Assembly (NCBI GenBank): GCA_964592475.1
Contig: CAZQEZ010000040.1
Location: 1-33,063, forward strand
DNA: 33,063 nucleotides
Origin: CAZQEZ01 sp964592475
GTDB lineage: Bacteria; Bacteroidota; Bacteroidia; Cytophagales; Cyclobacteriaceae
Direction of reading: 5' to 3'
Below, in pieces: positions 24,574-32,127 of this stretch. Position 1 is the stretch's first letter, and every line of letters begins with the position of its first letter. The notes under the pieces are model-generated. The model was not told where the DNA came from. It did no database searches and worked only from the letters and a program-made list of their open reading frames with translations. Both the position numbers and the translations under genes were made by a program.

Positions 24574-25362
24574 TTATTTAGATTTTTCCTGTACTTTTCT
24601 CACTACACTTCTCACGATGCTTCTGGGCATGAAGCGGCTGCTTTCGGCCATCATTTTATTCATAAAACCGTGAATAGCAACCACTTTACCTTTTTCCAAG
24701 CTTCTATAGCCGTACTCAGCTACCTCTTTTGATGATGGCATCTTTACTCCTTTTACCAACTTACTATCATTCATAGCAGCTGCATTTTGAAAACCAGAGG
24801 CCGTGGGGCCCGGGCAAAGCGCCGTTACCGTAACGCCGGTTCCTTTTAATTCATTGGCAATACCTTCACTAAATGCCAGCACATAATGTTTGGTAGCATA
24901 GTAAACTGACATGAGAGGGCCAGGCTGAAAAGAAGCCGTAGAAGCCACGTTCATAATTTTCCCTGATTTTTTATTTACCATATCTTTTATGAACAACTTG
25001 GTGAAATGAGTTAAGGTTCTCACGTTTAAATCAATCATTTGAGCTTCTTTATCCCAATCGGTTTCATGAAAAAAACCATAATCACCAAACCCGGCGTTGT
25101 TGAAAAGATAGTCAACATGGATACTTTCTTGTTGAAGTTGGTCATATACTTCTTTCGGAGCCTCCTGTTTGGATAGATCTTTAGCAATAATAATCACCTG
25201 ACTACCAAATTGTTGCTCAATTTCATTTTTCAAGTTTTCTAATTTGTCGGTACTTCTGGCTACTAAAACCAAATTACCTCCTTTGCTAGCGTGTATTTTG
25301 GCTAGTTCCAGACCTATACCGCTAGATGCTCCCGTAATTAATGCTGTCTTCTTCATTTTCAT
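24574..25362 (-). CDS. Short-chain dehydrogenase/reductase (classical SDR)
   Basis: 262 residues, or 260 from the second ATG. Classical SDR motifs are complete: TGASSGIG (10-17), NNAG (88-91), a catalytic serine in NVASTASF (S141) and Y154-x-x-x-K158 in VYYATKHYV, then PGPTASGFQ. The arginine after the second strand (VARSTDKL) suggests NADP rather than NAD. The C-terminal KMMAESSRFMPRSIVRSVVR is basic and amphipathic, as in SDRs acting on lipid-like substrates (DltE/YqjQ type). It lies between the TetR gene (66-base spacer containing an operator palindrome) and the aldehyde dehydrogenase gene (8-base spacer). It probably oxidises or reduces a lipid alcohol, ketone or aldehyde; the substrate is unknown. 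Confidence 0.92.
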   Translation of the reverse strand: MKMKKTALITGASSGIGLELAKIHASKGGNLVLVARSTDKLENLKNEIEQQFGSQVIIIAKDLSKQEAPKEVYDQLQQESIHVDYLFNNAGFGDYGFFHETDWDKEAQMIDLNVRTLTHFTKLFIKDMVNKKSGKIMNVASTASFQPGPLMSVYYATKHYVLAFSEGIANELKGTGVTVTALCPGPTASGFQNAAAMNDSKLVKGVKMPSSKEVAEYGYRSLEKGKVVAIHGFMNKMMAESSRFMPRSIVRSVVRKVQEKSK

Positions 25363-25392
25363 TCTGTTTTTAAAGTGTTAATTAATAATTTA

Positions 25393-25410
25393 GATTGAAT
25401 ATTCATTCGG
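25393..25410. promoter_or_regulatory. TetR operator copy 1, before the SDR gene
   Basis: GATTGAATATTCATTCGG matches the copy at 26005-26022 at 16 of 18 positions. The two differences are the central dinucleotide (TA here, CG there), which keeps the dyad TGAA-NN-TTCA. It lies 31 bases before the SDR start codon, where bound protein would block transcription of the SDR-ALDH pair. Confidence 0.7.
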
Positions 25411-25428
25411 ATAATATATAAATTTTTT

Positions 25429-25998
25429 TTAATTGATTCTCACACCATCCCAGCAAGATTGAATAGCTTGCTGAAGTTTTTCTTGGTCAATATTTAATTG
25501 ACCGGCCAAATGTATCTTTGCCACTGCCACCACCGCTCCATAAAGCAAATTGGCCATCAAAATAGGCTCCATAGCTCTTAAAACTCCTTTTTCCATTCCC
25601 TGGATAAGAAATTCGATAGCCGGTTGATACGTCTGTTGATTGGCTTCCCTTATTTCTTTTTCAATGAAAGGAGAATTGGCGTATTGCTCTAAAAAGCGAA
25701 ACTCTTCCGGATTTTTAATAAAGTATTCGTACATATTTATCCACAGTTGATAGAATAGCTCCTTTACAGTACCGTTAGCACTACCACCTTCCAGTAAAGC
25801 TTCACCAAATTTTTTTTTCAAGTTGGAGTAGAGCTGATTGATCAAATCTTCCTTGTTTTCAAAATGATGATAAATGGTACCTGCGGCTACATTGGCCTTT
25901 TTTGCCACCTTCGACATAGGCGTACCATGAAAACCATTTTCAGTTATCAGGTGCATGGCTGCGTTCAATATTGCTTCTCTTTTTTCCATCTTAATCAT
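25429..25998 (-). CDS. TetR-family transcriptional repressor
   Basis: About 189 residues from ATG 25998 (MIKMEKREAILNAA); ATG 25989 is equally possible. The open frame reaches 26028, but that ATG lies upstream of the predicted transcription start, so it is rejected. The N-terminal domain is typical TetR: AILNAAMHLITENGFHGTPM, then KVAKKANVAAGTIYHHFENK with the recognition helix. The C-terminal ligand-binding domain is FadR/AcrR-like, with no identifiable inducer. First gene of a unit with SDR and aldehyde dehydrogenase. Its own start region and the SDR upstream region carry the same palindrome, so it probably represses itself and the two enzymes, with release by a lipid or aldehyde. The inducer is inference. 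Confidence 0.9.
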   Translation of the reverse strand: MIKMEKREAILNAAMHLITENGFHGTPMSKVAKKANVAAGTIYHHFENKEDLINQLYSNLKKKFGEALLEGGSANGTVKELFYQLWINMYEYFIKNPEEFRFLEQYANSPFIEKEIREANQQTYQPAIEFLIQGMEKGVLRAMEPILMANLLYGAVVAVAKIHLAGQLNIDQEKLQQAIQSCWDGVRIN

Positions 25999-26004
25999 AT
26001 TAAC

Positions 26005-26056
26005 GATTGAACGTTCATTCGGTTGCAAATATGGAAAAAATTTCTGAAATTACAAA
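26005..26056 (-). promoter_or_regulatory. tetR promoter with operator copy 2 over the start site
   Basis: On the minus strand TTTG (26056-26053), exactly 19 bases, then CATATTTG (26033-26026) is a near-perfect Bacteroidota promoter (one mismatch in TAnnTTTG). The palindrome GATTGAACGTTCATTCGG occupies 26005-26022 on the plus strand and covers the predicted start (about 26019). This is a classic repressor position and also shows that translation starts downstream, at 25998 or 25989. Confidence 0.65.
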
Positions 26057-26136
26057 TTAATCTTTGAACTGATTTTGGATATTTTATTGTAAAAAATGAT
26101 GAATGGAATATAGAATTAAATTAAATTATCATTATT

Positions 26137-27522
26137 ATGAATTTACCCACAGCAAAACAAATTGTTTTTTTTATCATTTTTTTATTACCGCTTTCAGAAT
26201 TAAGCGCCCAGAACGGAATGAAGGGAACATGGAACCTGAGGGAAAAGGATAGCTTGCTCAAATATGCAGAAAAAACAGAGTATTACAAGGGAATTATTTG
26301 GGATTATAGTTCGGCAATGCACGAATTAATACCTGAGAGCCATGATACTTACCAATACATAAGAACCAGTAAGTATAAAAAAACACGATGTACCTATAAA
26401 TCCAGTAATGCAGAAGAACTGGTAATTCAAATTTTTGCCGATTTCTCTAATTATAATAACTCAACAGCCAACTGCCAGACTAAGGATTTATCAAGCTATA
26501 ATAGATTTATAACTGTAGGTAAAGATAAAGATAAAATGGTTGGATACCATTTAACAGAAGATGAAAACTATCAATCTTATACTACAAAGGTGTATGTAAA
26601 TCTTTATGGACCTGATGAAATTGGTGAGACAATTCACCGGGATAGTCTTTCGCCATTAGCTCAATTAAATGAAGCAGAACTATTTTATTCTCTAAACAAT
26701 GGAAGCGTGTACCTCAGCGATAAAAATAATTTAAATAAGATAAAGGGGTTATCCAGCGATCAGATAGAATGGAATGAAAATGTTTATTATAATGTGTTAA
26801 TAGGTAAAAATTATTTTTACCTGCAGTTAGAGCAGACTAAGGATGAGTTCAAAATTGTTCGCATTGATCCTAAAACAGGTGAAATGGCAACAGTTGTAGC
26901 TGATGCTTATGCCCCCAGATTTTATAATGACCATCTTTATTATATGGCTGATGATGGATTGATCAAAATGAATCCTGAAAGTAATGAAACTTCTCAGATA
27001 TTGACTCATGAACAGGTGGATGCTCTAAGTATTAAGTCAAATTATACTTTTTTGGATGAACAAATGATTTGGGGTAATGAATTAATCTTTCTGGCTCATG
27101 TTGATTTTTTGCAGTCGTTACAATTTAGTGAACTAAACCAGGTAAAAGAAAGATTATCGGAGTTGCAAAATCAATTGGATGATTTGGGATTTGAGGAATA
27201 TGATCTATTGGATCCCGTGGCAGAAGAAGGCGCAGATAATGGACCAACAATTAAGTTTTCTGATTTACCGGAAAATGAACAAAAAATCATCAATGAAATA
27301 AAAATACTGAGAGAAAAAAGAATAGAAATACAAAAAAAACTTGGTGAACAGATGAAAGCTGGTAATTTAGCAGGAAAAGCGAAAAAGGGTGTCATGCCTG
27401 AGGAATACAAGCTCATGCAACATCCTGTTACCAGGAAACCAATTTTTGTCACAGATCAAATTGGTTGGCCCATCTATACCTGGAGAAATATTATGATACT
27501 GCCTCCGGTAAATGAACGTTAG
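26137..27522 (+). CDS. Secreted protein of unknown function, 461 residues
   Basis: A signal peptide (QIVFFIIFLLPLSELSAQ) opens a 461-residue protein. Residues about 30-190 are mixed and hydrophilic (KTEYYKGIIWDYSSAMHEL, NRFITVGKDKDKMVGYHL). Residues about 190-330 contain short repeated strands (GKNYFYLQL, FKIVRIDPKTGEMATVV, HLYYMADDGLIKMNPES), resembling blades of a small beta-propeller of the DUF5050 kind. Residues about 325-420 are a charged coiled coil (LNQVKERLSELQNQLDDLG, INEIKILREKRIEIQKKLG). The C-terminus ends YTWRNIMILPPVNER. I do not recognise the family and assign no function. It is a single gene, convergent with ruvB (nine bases between stops), with an AT-rich leader. Confidence 0.75.
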   Translation: MNLPTAKQIVFFIIFLLPLSELSAQNGMKGTWNLREKDSLLKYAEKTEYYKGIIWDYSSAMHELIPESHDTYQYIRTSKYKKTRCTYKSSNAEELVIQIFADFSNYNNSTANCQTKDLSSYNRFITVGKDKDKMVGYHLTEDENYQSYTTKVYVNLYGPDEIGETIHRDSLSPLAQLNEAELFYSLNNGSVYLSDKNNLNKIKGLSSDQIEWNENVYYNVLIGKNYFYLQLEQTKDEFKIVRIDPKTGEMATVVADAYAPRFYNDHLYYMADDGLIKMNPESNETSQILTHEQVDALSIKSNYTFLDEQMIWGNELIFLAHVDFLQSLQFSELNQVKERLSELQNQLDDLGFEEYDLLDPVAEEGADNGPTIKFSDLPENEQKIINEIKILREKRIEIQKKLGEQMKAGNLAGKAKKGVMPEEYKLMQHPVTRKPIFVTDQIGWPIYTWRNIMILPPVNER

Positions 27523-27531
27523 CAATTAGTG

Positions 27532-28557
27532 CTAAAATAATCTACCCTGCTGTGCCGGTGGCACCTTTCCCAGGTGCTGGTAAGACAAGTCAGTAGCTTC
27601 TCTGCCACGGGACGTGCGCTTGATGTAACCTTCCTGGATCAGGAATGGCTCATAAACTTCCTCAATGGTTTCAGCCTCTTCGCCACAAGCAGTGGCGATA
27701 GTGCTTAATCCCACCGGGCCGCCTTTGAACTTATCTATAATAGTATTGAGAATGCGGTTGTCCATATCATCAAGGCCGTGCTCATCTACATCCAGGGCAG
27801 TGAGTGCCAGTTGGGCGATAGCTTTGGTGATGGTACCATCCCCTTTGATCTGAGCAAAATCACGGGTGCGTCGCAACAATGTGTTAGCAATACGAGGAGT
27901 TCCCCGGCTACGACGAGCAATTTCAAAGGAAGCATCGTCATGAATTGGCGTGTTAAGAAGATTGGCTGATCGCTGTACAATTGTAGTTAGAACTTTGGCA
28001 TCGTAATACTCAAGCCGGGCATTGATACCAAATCGCGCTCTTAAAGGCGAAGTAAGTAAACCGGCCCTGGTGGTAGCGCCTACCAGGGTAAACGGACTAA
28101 GAGAAATCTGCACCGTACGTGCATTGGGACCTGAATCGAGCATAATGTCGATCCGAAAATCTTCCATAGCCGCGTACAAATACTCTTCCACCACCGGGTT
28201 GAGGCGATGAATCTCATCAATAAAAAGCACCTCGTTATCTTCCAGGTTAGTCAATATTCCGGCCAGGTCGCTCGGTTTTTCCAGCACAGGGCCAGAGGTA
28301 ATCTTGAGCGAAGTCTTTAACTCATTGGCAATAATATGCGAAAGGGTAGTTTTGCCCAATCCCGGAGGCCCGTGAAGTAATACGTGATCTAGCGCTTCGG
28401 CCCTTTGGCCAGCAGCCTGTACAAAGATTTTTATATTTTCGATAATTTTATCCTGCCCGGCAAAATCAGAAAAAGCAAGCGGACGCAACGCTTTTTCAAC
28501 GTCCTTTTCTTCTGGGCTTAGATTTTCCGCATCGCTACTTAAATAATCTTCTCGCAT
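27532..28557 (-). CDS. ruvB: Holliday junction branch-migration ATPase RuvB
   Basis: 341 residues, full length. RuvB hexamers pump DNA through the RuvA-Holliday junction complex during recombination repair. Walker A is GPPGLGKT (63-70), Walker B LFIDEIHRL (111-119), sensor 1 and the arginine-finger area VGATTRAGLLTSPLRARFG, then the small helical domain. A C-terminal winged helix ends with KRTSRGREATDLSYQHLG. The N-terminal RPLAFSDFAGQDKIIENI is the family opening. It lies 33 bases after the dehydrogenase gene on the same strand, with no functional link evident. Like mnmE it is visibly richer in G+C than nearby secreted-protein genes, and long open frames on the opposite strand are shadows. 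Confidence 0.98.
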   Translation of the reverse strand: MREDYLSSDAENLSPEEKDVEKALRPLAFSDFAGQDKIIENIKIFVQAAGQRAEALDHVLLHGPPGLGKTTLSHIIANELKTSLKITSGPVLEKPSDLAGILTNLEDNEVLFIDEIHRLNPVVEEYLYAAMEDFRIDIMLDSGPNARTVQISLSPFTLVGATTRAGLLTSPLRARFGINARLEYYDAKVLTTIVQRSANLLNTPIHDDASFEIARRSRGTPRIANTLLRRTRDFAQIKGDGTITKAIAQLALTALDVDEHGLDDMDNRILNTIIDKFKGGPVGLSTIATACGEEAETIEEVYEPFLIQEGYIKRTSRGREATDLSYQHLGKVPPAQQGRLF

Positions 28558-28590
28558 ATCATTCCTTTTCAGGGCTATTAAATATCCAGA

Positions 28591-29625
28591 TCAAAAATCA
28601 ATCATGGCTTTCATTACACCGTCCGCATAATTATCCACCAGATCAAAAGCTTCTTTGGTTTTAGCAAATGGGAAACGGTGGGTCACCATTTTTTTAGCAT
28701 CTATTTGACCGTTATTCATCATGTCTAATGTATCCTGCACGCATTCATTTTGTCTCCGCACATTTGTAATAGTGATCTCCTTATGACGCAATTTATCTAC
28801 ATCAAACGACCAGCGATTGAATTCCGGGATGCCAATGATCATTAGCTTACCACCTGGTTTCAGAGCATCTACTGCCTGATCAACTGCCTCCTGCTGACCA
28901 CAACACTCAAACACTACGTCCAGCATATGAGGTTCAAGGTTTTTGATTTCCTCAATCACTTTATCTTTTTCGGGATGACCTGCCCAGGTAGCACCATTAT
29001 CTTTTGCCATCTGGATACGCTCATCTACCTTATCCGTGATAAAAAACTTGTTGGCTCCTTGAGCCTGAGCCGGCAACAAAACGCTCATCCCAATCGGCCC
29101 AAAACCAAAAATACCTACCGCGGCATCTTTCATGGGAATGGATTGTTGCACCGCGTACACACCAATAGCCAATGGCTCGGACAAGGCAGCATCATCATGA
29201 TCCAGATTCTGTTGAATTGGAAAACAACTGGTTTCCGGCATCACGATGTATTCTGATAAGCAACCATCAGCCTGTCCCGGACAACCCAGGAATCGAAGCT
29301 TGCGACAGGTATGTGGACGACCGGCTTTGCATTGATCACATTCCCAGCAAGGCATGGCCGGCTCTATGGCGATGCGATCGCCAGGTTTTACTGACTTCAC
29401 ACCTGAGCCTACCTCAAGTACGGTTCCTCCTGCTTCGTGTCCCACGGGAAAGGGATACTGCACCACCTGAGAGCCTATTTTTCCGGTAGTATAATAATGA
29501 ATGTCTGATCCGCAAACACCTATTTTCTCGAGTTTGATCAATACGTCGTCATCTTTTTCAATCTTTGGGTCGGGCATATCCACCATTTGCATTTGGCGAA
29601 TACCAGTTAGAACCATTACTTTCAT
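28591..29625 (-). CDS. Zinc-dependent sorbitol/alcohol dehydrogenase (MDR family)
   Basis: 344 residues. The catalytic zinc site is C38 in GVCGSDIHYY, H63-E64 in PVGHEAGG and E150 in LSEPLA. The structural-zinc lobe has all four cysteines (C93, C96, C99, C107 in CWECDQCKAGRPHTC). The NAD-binding fold starts with GIFGFGPIGMSV (172-183), and DKVDERIQMAKDNGAT carries the acidic end of the second strand, which favours NAD. GVCGSDIHYY and the following HYYTTGKIG form match sorbitol/xylitol dehydrogenases rather than ethanol dehydrogenases. It interconverts a polyol and the matching ketose in the cytoplasm; the exact substrate is not readable. It precedes ruvB on the same strand and is divergent from a TMEM220 gene. 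Confidence 0.93.
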   Translation of the reverse strand: MKVMVLTGIRQMQMVDMPDPKIEKDDDVLIKLEKIGVCGSDIHYYTTGKIGSQVVQYPFPVGHEAGGTVLEVGSGVKSVKPGDRIAIEPAMPCWECDQCKAGRPHTCRKLRFLGCPGQADGCLSEYIVMPETSCFPIQQNLDHDDAALSEPLAIGVYAVQQSIPMKDAAVGIFGFGPIGMSVLLPAQAQGANKFFITDKVDERIQMAKDNGATWAGHPEKDKVIEEIKNLEPHMLDVVFECCGQQEAVDQAVDALKPGGKLMIIGIPEFNRWSFDVDKLRHKEITITNVRRQNECVQDTLDMMNNGQIDAKKMVTHRFPFAKTKEAFDLVDNYADGVMKAMIDF

Positions 29626-29686
29626 TGTATGTTATTTTTATCTAAAAATTATATGCGCATAAAATTAGCAAAAATATTGACGCGGG

Positions 29687-29700
29687 TTGTTGATCAACAA
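29687..29700. promoter_or_regulatory. 14-bp palindrome in the dehydrogenase / TMEM220 spacer
   Basis: TTGTTGATCAACAA is a perfect palindrome 62 bases before the dehydrogenase start, within a 170-base divergent spacer. The spacer also has a 13-base direct repeat TTTTATCTAAAAA at 29636-29648 and 29710-29722, one on each side of the palindrome. An operator for the dehydrogenase gene is plausible. Confidence 0.35.
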
Positions 29701-29737
29701 TGAATTAAATTTTATCTAAAAACTCAAAAAATAATTA

Positions 29738-29745
29738 TAAGTTTG
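29738..29745 (+). promoter_or_regulatory. -7 element before the TMEM220 gene
   Basis: TAAGTTTG matches TAnnTTTG exactly, 51 bases before the ATG at 29796. No clean -33 TTTG is seen at the right distance. Confidence 0.3.
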
Positions 29746-29795
29746 CCAAGAGCTACCTTAAAAGTTAATATTTAAACAACTTGTAATTAATAGAT

Positions 29796-30170
29796 ATGGC
29801 ACATTCGGCAAAAATGAAACCGTGGGTTAAGTTTATTTCCTTTTTTTTTGGAGCATTTTTCTTAGTATTTGCTATTTTTCAATACAATGATGAAGACGGA
29901 GTATTATGGATGGGTATTTATGGTATAGCCATGGCCATATCAGTAGGTGTTGCATTTAACCGGGTAATAATGCCTATTTTAGTTGCTGCAGCAATGGCTT
30001 ACCTGGTAGGATCTATTGCACAATGGCCACCACAATTTGAAGGGTTTGGCGATACAATGGATAACCTGAATGTAGAATTGGCTCGTGAGTCGGCGGGATT
30101 ATTATCGTGTTTTCTCGTAATGCTTTTTTATATTTATTGGGTATACCAAGTGAGATTTAAGAAGCAATAA
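29796..30170 (+). CDS. TMEM220-family membrane protein
   Basis: 124 residues with four predicted membrane segments. The first is FISFFFGAFFLVFAIFQYND, ending in the family hallmark QYNDEDGVLWMGIYG. The second is in AMAISVGVAFNR and the third in MPILVAAAMAYLVGSIAQWP. The last (SAGLLSCFLVMLFYIYWVYQ) is preceded by the conserved LARESAGL. The family is shared by bacteria and eukaryotes and has no established biochemical function. It is a single gene, divergent from the zinc dehydrogenase and convergent with the pyruvate-kinase-like gene, 30 bases away. Length and topology are as expected. Confidence 0.82.
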   Translation: MAHSAKMKPWVKFISFFFGAFFLVFAIFQYNDEDGVLWMGIYGIAMAISVGVAFNRVIMPILVAAAMAYLVGSIAQWPPQFEGFGDTMDNLNVELARESAGLLSCFLVMLFYIYWVYQVRFKKQ

Positions 30171-30200
30171 AAAATTTAAGGCAGCCTCTTTTTATTATAT

Positions 30201-32030
30201 TCACTCACCAAAATTCATTTGCAGCGGTGGCAGCATAGGAGCTTTCTTTTCCTGGTAATTTTGCATGTTTTTCAGTATCTGGTCCAGCATGGCGATGGCT
30301 TCCACAATGAAAGGGCCCTTGTTAAGCATTACACAGTCGGCGCGCTGTGACATAACGGCATCGGTAATTTCGGCGCGGGAAGGAATGCCTTTTTTGGCCA
30401 GATTTTCGAAAACCTGGGTTGCCCATACGGTAGGTATGTGAGCAGCCTGGCAGAGCCAAAGAATTTCTTCCTGCACCCGTCCAATGTTTTGCCAGCCGCA
30501 CTCAATGGCCAGGTCGCCACGGGCAATCATTACCCCCACGGGATACAGTTGCATGGCTGTGAGCAGAATTTCTACCAGATTCTGAAAGCCAGCCCGTGTT
30601 TCAATTTTTAAAATTATGCCCAGTTTATTTTCTGCACCCAAAGCTCTGGTCTCTGTAATCAAATCCTCCACATCCTGTTTACTGTTTACGAATGACATAT
30701 TTACTACATCAGCATTGGTAGCCACAAACGCAAGGTCCTCTTTATCTTTAGGTGTAAGCCCGGAAATGCTCAGCTTACTACCCGGTAGATTGATACCTTT
30801 ATCGGCTTTCAATTTGGTGCCCTTTTCTTTGGCATAAGTGACTTCCACTCGTATTTCATAGTCGTTGGCAGATATAATCTTACCAGCTATTTTTCCATCA
30901 TCAAAAAGAATGGTTTCCCCTACTTCTACTTTGGCAAAAATTTCAGAGGAGGTACAACTGACGTGGGCAACTTGCAGTAGTTGACCTGCCTCATCATATT
31001 TAGCCGGTTCGCCCAGCCTGTTTTCTTTATGAATCAACAGGTGATCACCGGTTTTTAAAAGAATAAACTCTTCCAGCATTGGCAACTCACCTACCCTGGT
31101 GGAGTTTTCACTCCCGGCAATATAGAGTACAGTGCCGGTGGCGATGAAGGTAGAATCGTAGGCTTCTGCCAGCACCATTTTATCATCAACTTTAACCACT
31201 TTGATTGAGCGATTTTTACCTCTGGTGTCGACCATTTCTATTACACTTCCTTGCCTCAATTGTTGCAGCCATTCCATTTCCACGGGTACATAAGTGGCAT
31301 CTCGATTCCCGGTAGCATAATCATTTGGCACAAGGGTAACCGGCACGGAAGCAATGATGTGACCGAAATTATTACGTGGGGGACGCAAATGTATCACTTT
31401 TGGACCTGGAACCATTGAGCCGGTGCGAATTTTGGGGCCTCCCAAATCCATGGATATTTTGCAGATTTGATTGCTTCTAAGCATGGCTTGCCGGGCATGC
31501 GCTATCATAGCCAGCCATTCCTGAGGCCCATCGTGCGCACAATTGATGCGCAGCGTATTCATACCAGCAGCTATCATCGAGGCTACCAGATTCGGGTTTT
31601 CGGCGGCATTGCTGGGCTGAGTGACCATGATGCGTACCTGCCGGCCAGGCGTGCGGGCTCCAAAAAGTGCTTTCCTGTGATTACTCAATATTTTAATGCT
31701 TTCTTCGATACCATTAGCTGATGCGCTTTCCTGCGCCTTTTCACCTATCAAAGCTTTGAGCATTTGCAAATTGGCATCAAGACTAGCCATCACGTGTCCC
31801 TCAGCTTTGGCCAGGCGGGAAAGCCCCAGGTTGCCCAGCTTCTTTTGAAGCTCACGCAAGTCATGATTGCGCAGAGCCCTGTAATGCACCAGGTTGTGGG
31901 CGCTTTCCAGCCATTTTGGATGTACTTTTTGCAAATAGGGAGCAAAATCCTTCTCCAGAGACTGGGCACTCAACTTGATAGATTCAATTTCGGCTATGAT
32001 TTCCCTGATTTTCTCTACTTTTGTACTCAT
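30201..32030 (-). CDS. Divergent pyruvate-kinase-like protein with N-terminal extension
   Basis: 609 residues. Residues 1-128 are a helical extension not found in ordinary pyruvate kinase. The barrel starts at RIMVTQPSNAAENPNLVASM and keeps GMNTLRINCAHDG, KISMDLGGPKIRTG (193-204), INLPGSKLSISGLTPKDKED (413-432), LKIETRAGF (K475), MIARGDLAIE (501-510) and ATQVFENL. The B domain (about 206-410) is roughly twice normal size. The C-terminal allosteric domain is absent, and VMLSGETA is replaced by VMLNKGPF (567-574). NFSH becomes NCAH, and the E of GPEIR becomes K, a change linked in the family to potassium independence. Phosphoenolpyruvate chemistry is plausible, but activity may have shifted. 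It is a single gene, divergent from the phosphoesterase. Confidence 0.85.
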   Translation of the reverse strand: MSTKVEKIREIIAEIESIKLSAQSLEKDFAPYLQKVHPKWLESAHNLVHYRALRNHDLRELQKKLGNLGLSRLAKAEGHVMASLDANLQMLKALIGEKAQESASANGIEESIKILSNHRKALFGARTPGRQVRIMVTQPSNAAENPNLVASMIAAGMNTLRINCAHDGPQEWLAMIAHARQAMLRSNQICKISMDLGGPKIRTGSMVPGPKVIHLRPPRNNFGHIIASVPVTLVPNDYATGNRDATYVPVEMEWLQQLRQGSVIEMVDTRGKNRSIKVVKVDDKMVLAEAYDSTFIATGTVLYIAGSENSTRVGELPMLEEFILLKTGDHLLIHKENRLGEPAKYDEAGQLLQVAHVSCTSSEIFAKVEVGETILFDDGKIAGKIISANDYEIRVEVTYAKEKGTKLKADKGINLPGSKLSISGLTPKDKEDLAFVATNADVVNMSFVNSKQDVEDLITETRALGAENKLGIILKIETRAGFQNLVEILLTAMQLYPVGVMIARGDLAIECGWQNIGRVQEEILWLCQAAHIPTVWATQVFENLAKKGIPSRAEITDAVMSQRADCVMLNKGPFIVEAIAMLDQILKNMQNYQEKKAPMLPPLQMNFGE

Positions 32031-32081
32031 GCTGGAACGCGGTTAAAGCATGTAAAAATATTGGTTTATCGCTGACTTGAG

Positions 32082-32116
32082 CAAAAATACTAAATAAAGA
32101 TATACTAAATAAAGAT
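32082..32116 (-). promoter_or_regulatory. -7 element of the PK-like gene joined to a 15-bp tandem duplication
   Basis: On the minus strand TATTTTTG (32089-32082) matches TAnnTTTG, about 50 bases before the start codon. Immediately upstream, ATACTAAATAAAGAT is repeated exactly (32087-32101 and 32102-32116, plus-strand reading). The duplication covers the place where the -33 element would lie and ends 11 bases before the divergent phosphoesterase start. Confidence 0.45.
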
Positions 32117-32127
32117 AATTGATTGCT

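Noticed and set aside
25999..26028. Longer TetR start at 26028
   Set aside because: It would put the operator inside the coding region and the start codon upstream of the predicted transcription start. The family's N-terminus begins at MEKREAIL or just before it.
27519..27535. Small hairpin TTAGCA-ATTAG-TGCTAA over the stops of the secreted protein and ruvB genes
   Set aside because: The stem has six pairs and lacks a following T-run on either strand. It may be a terminator but is not convincing.
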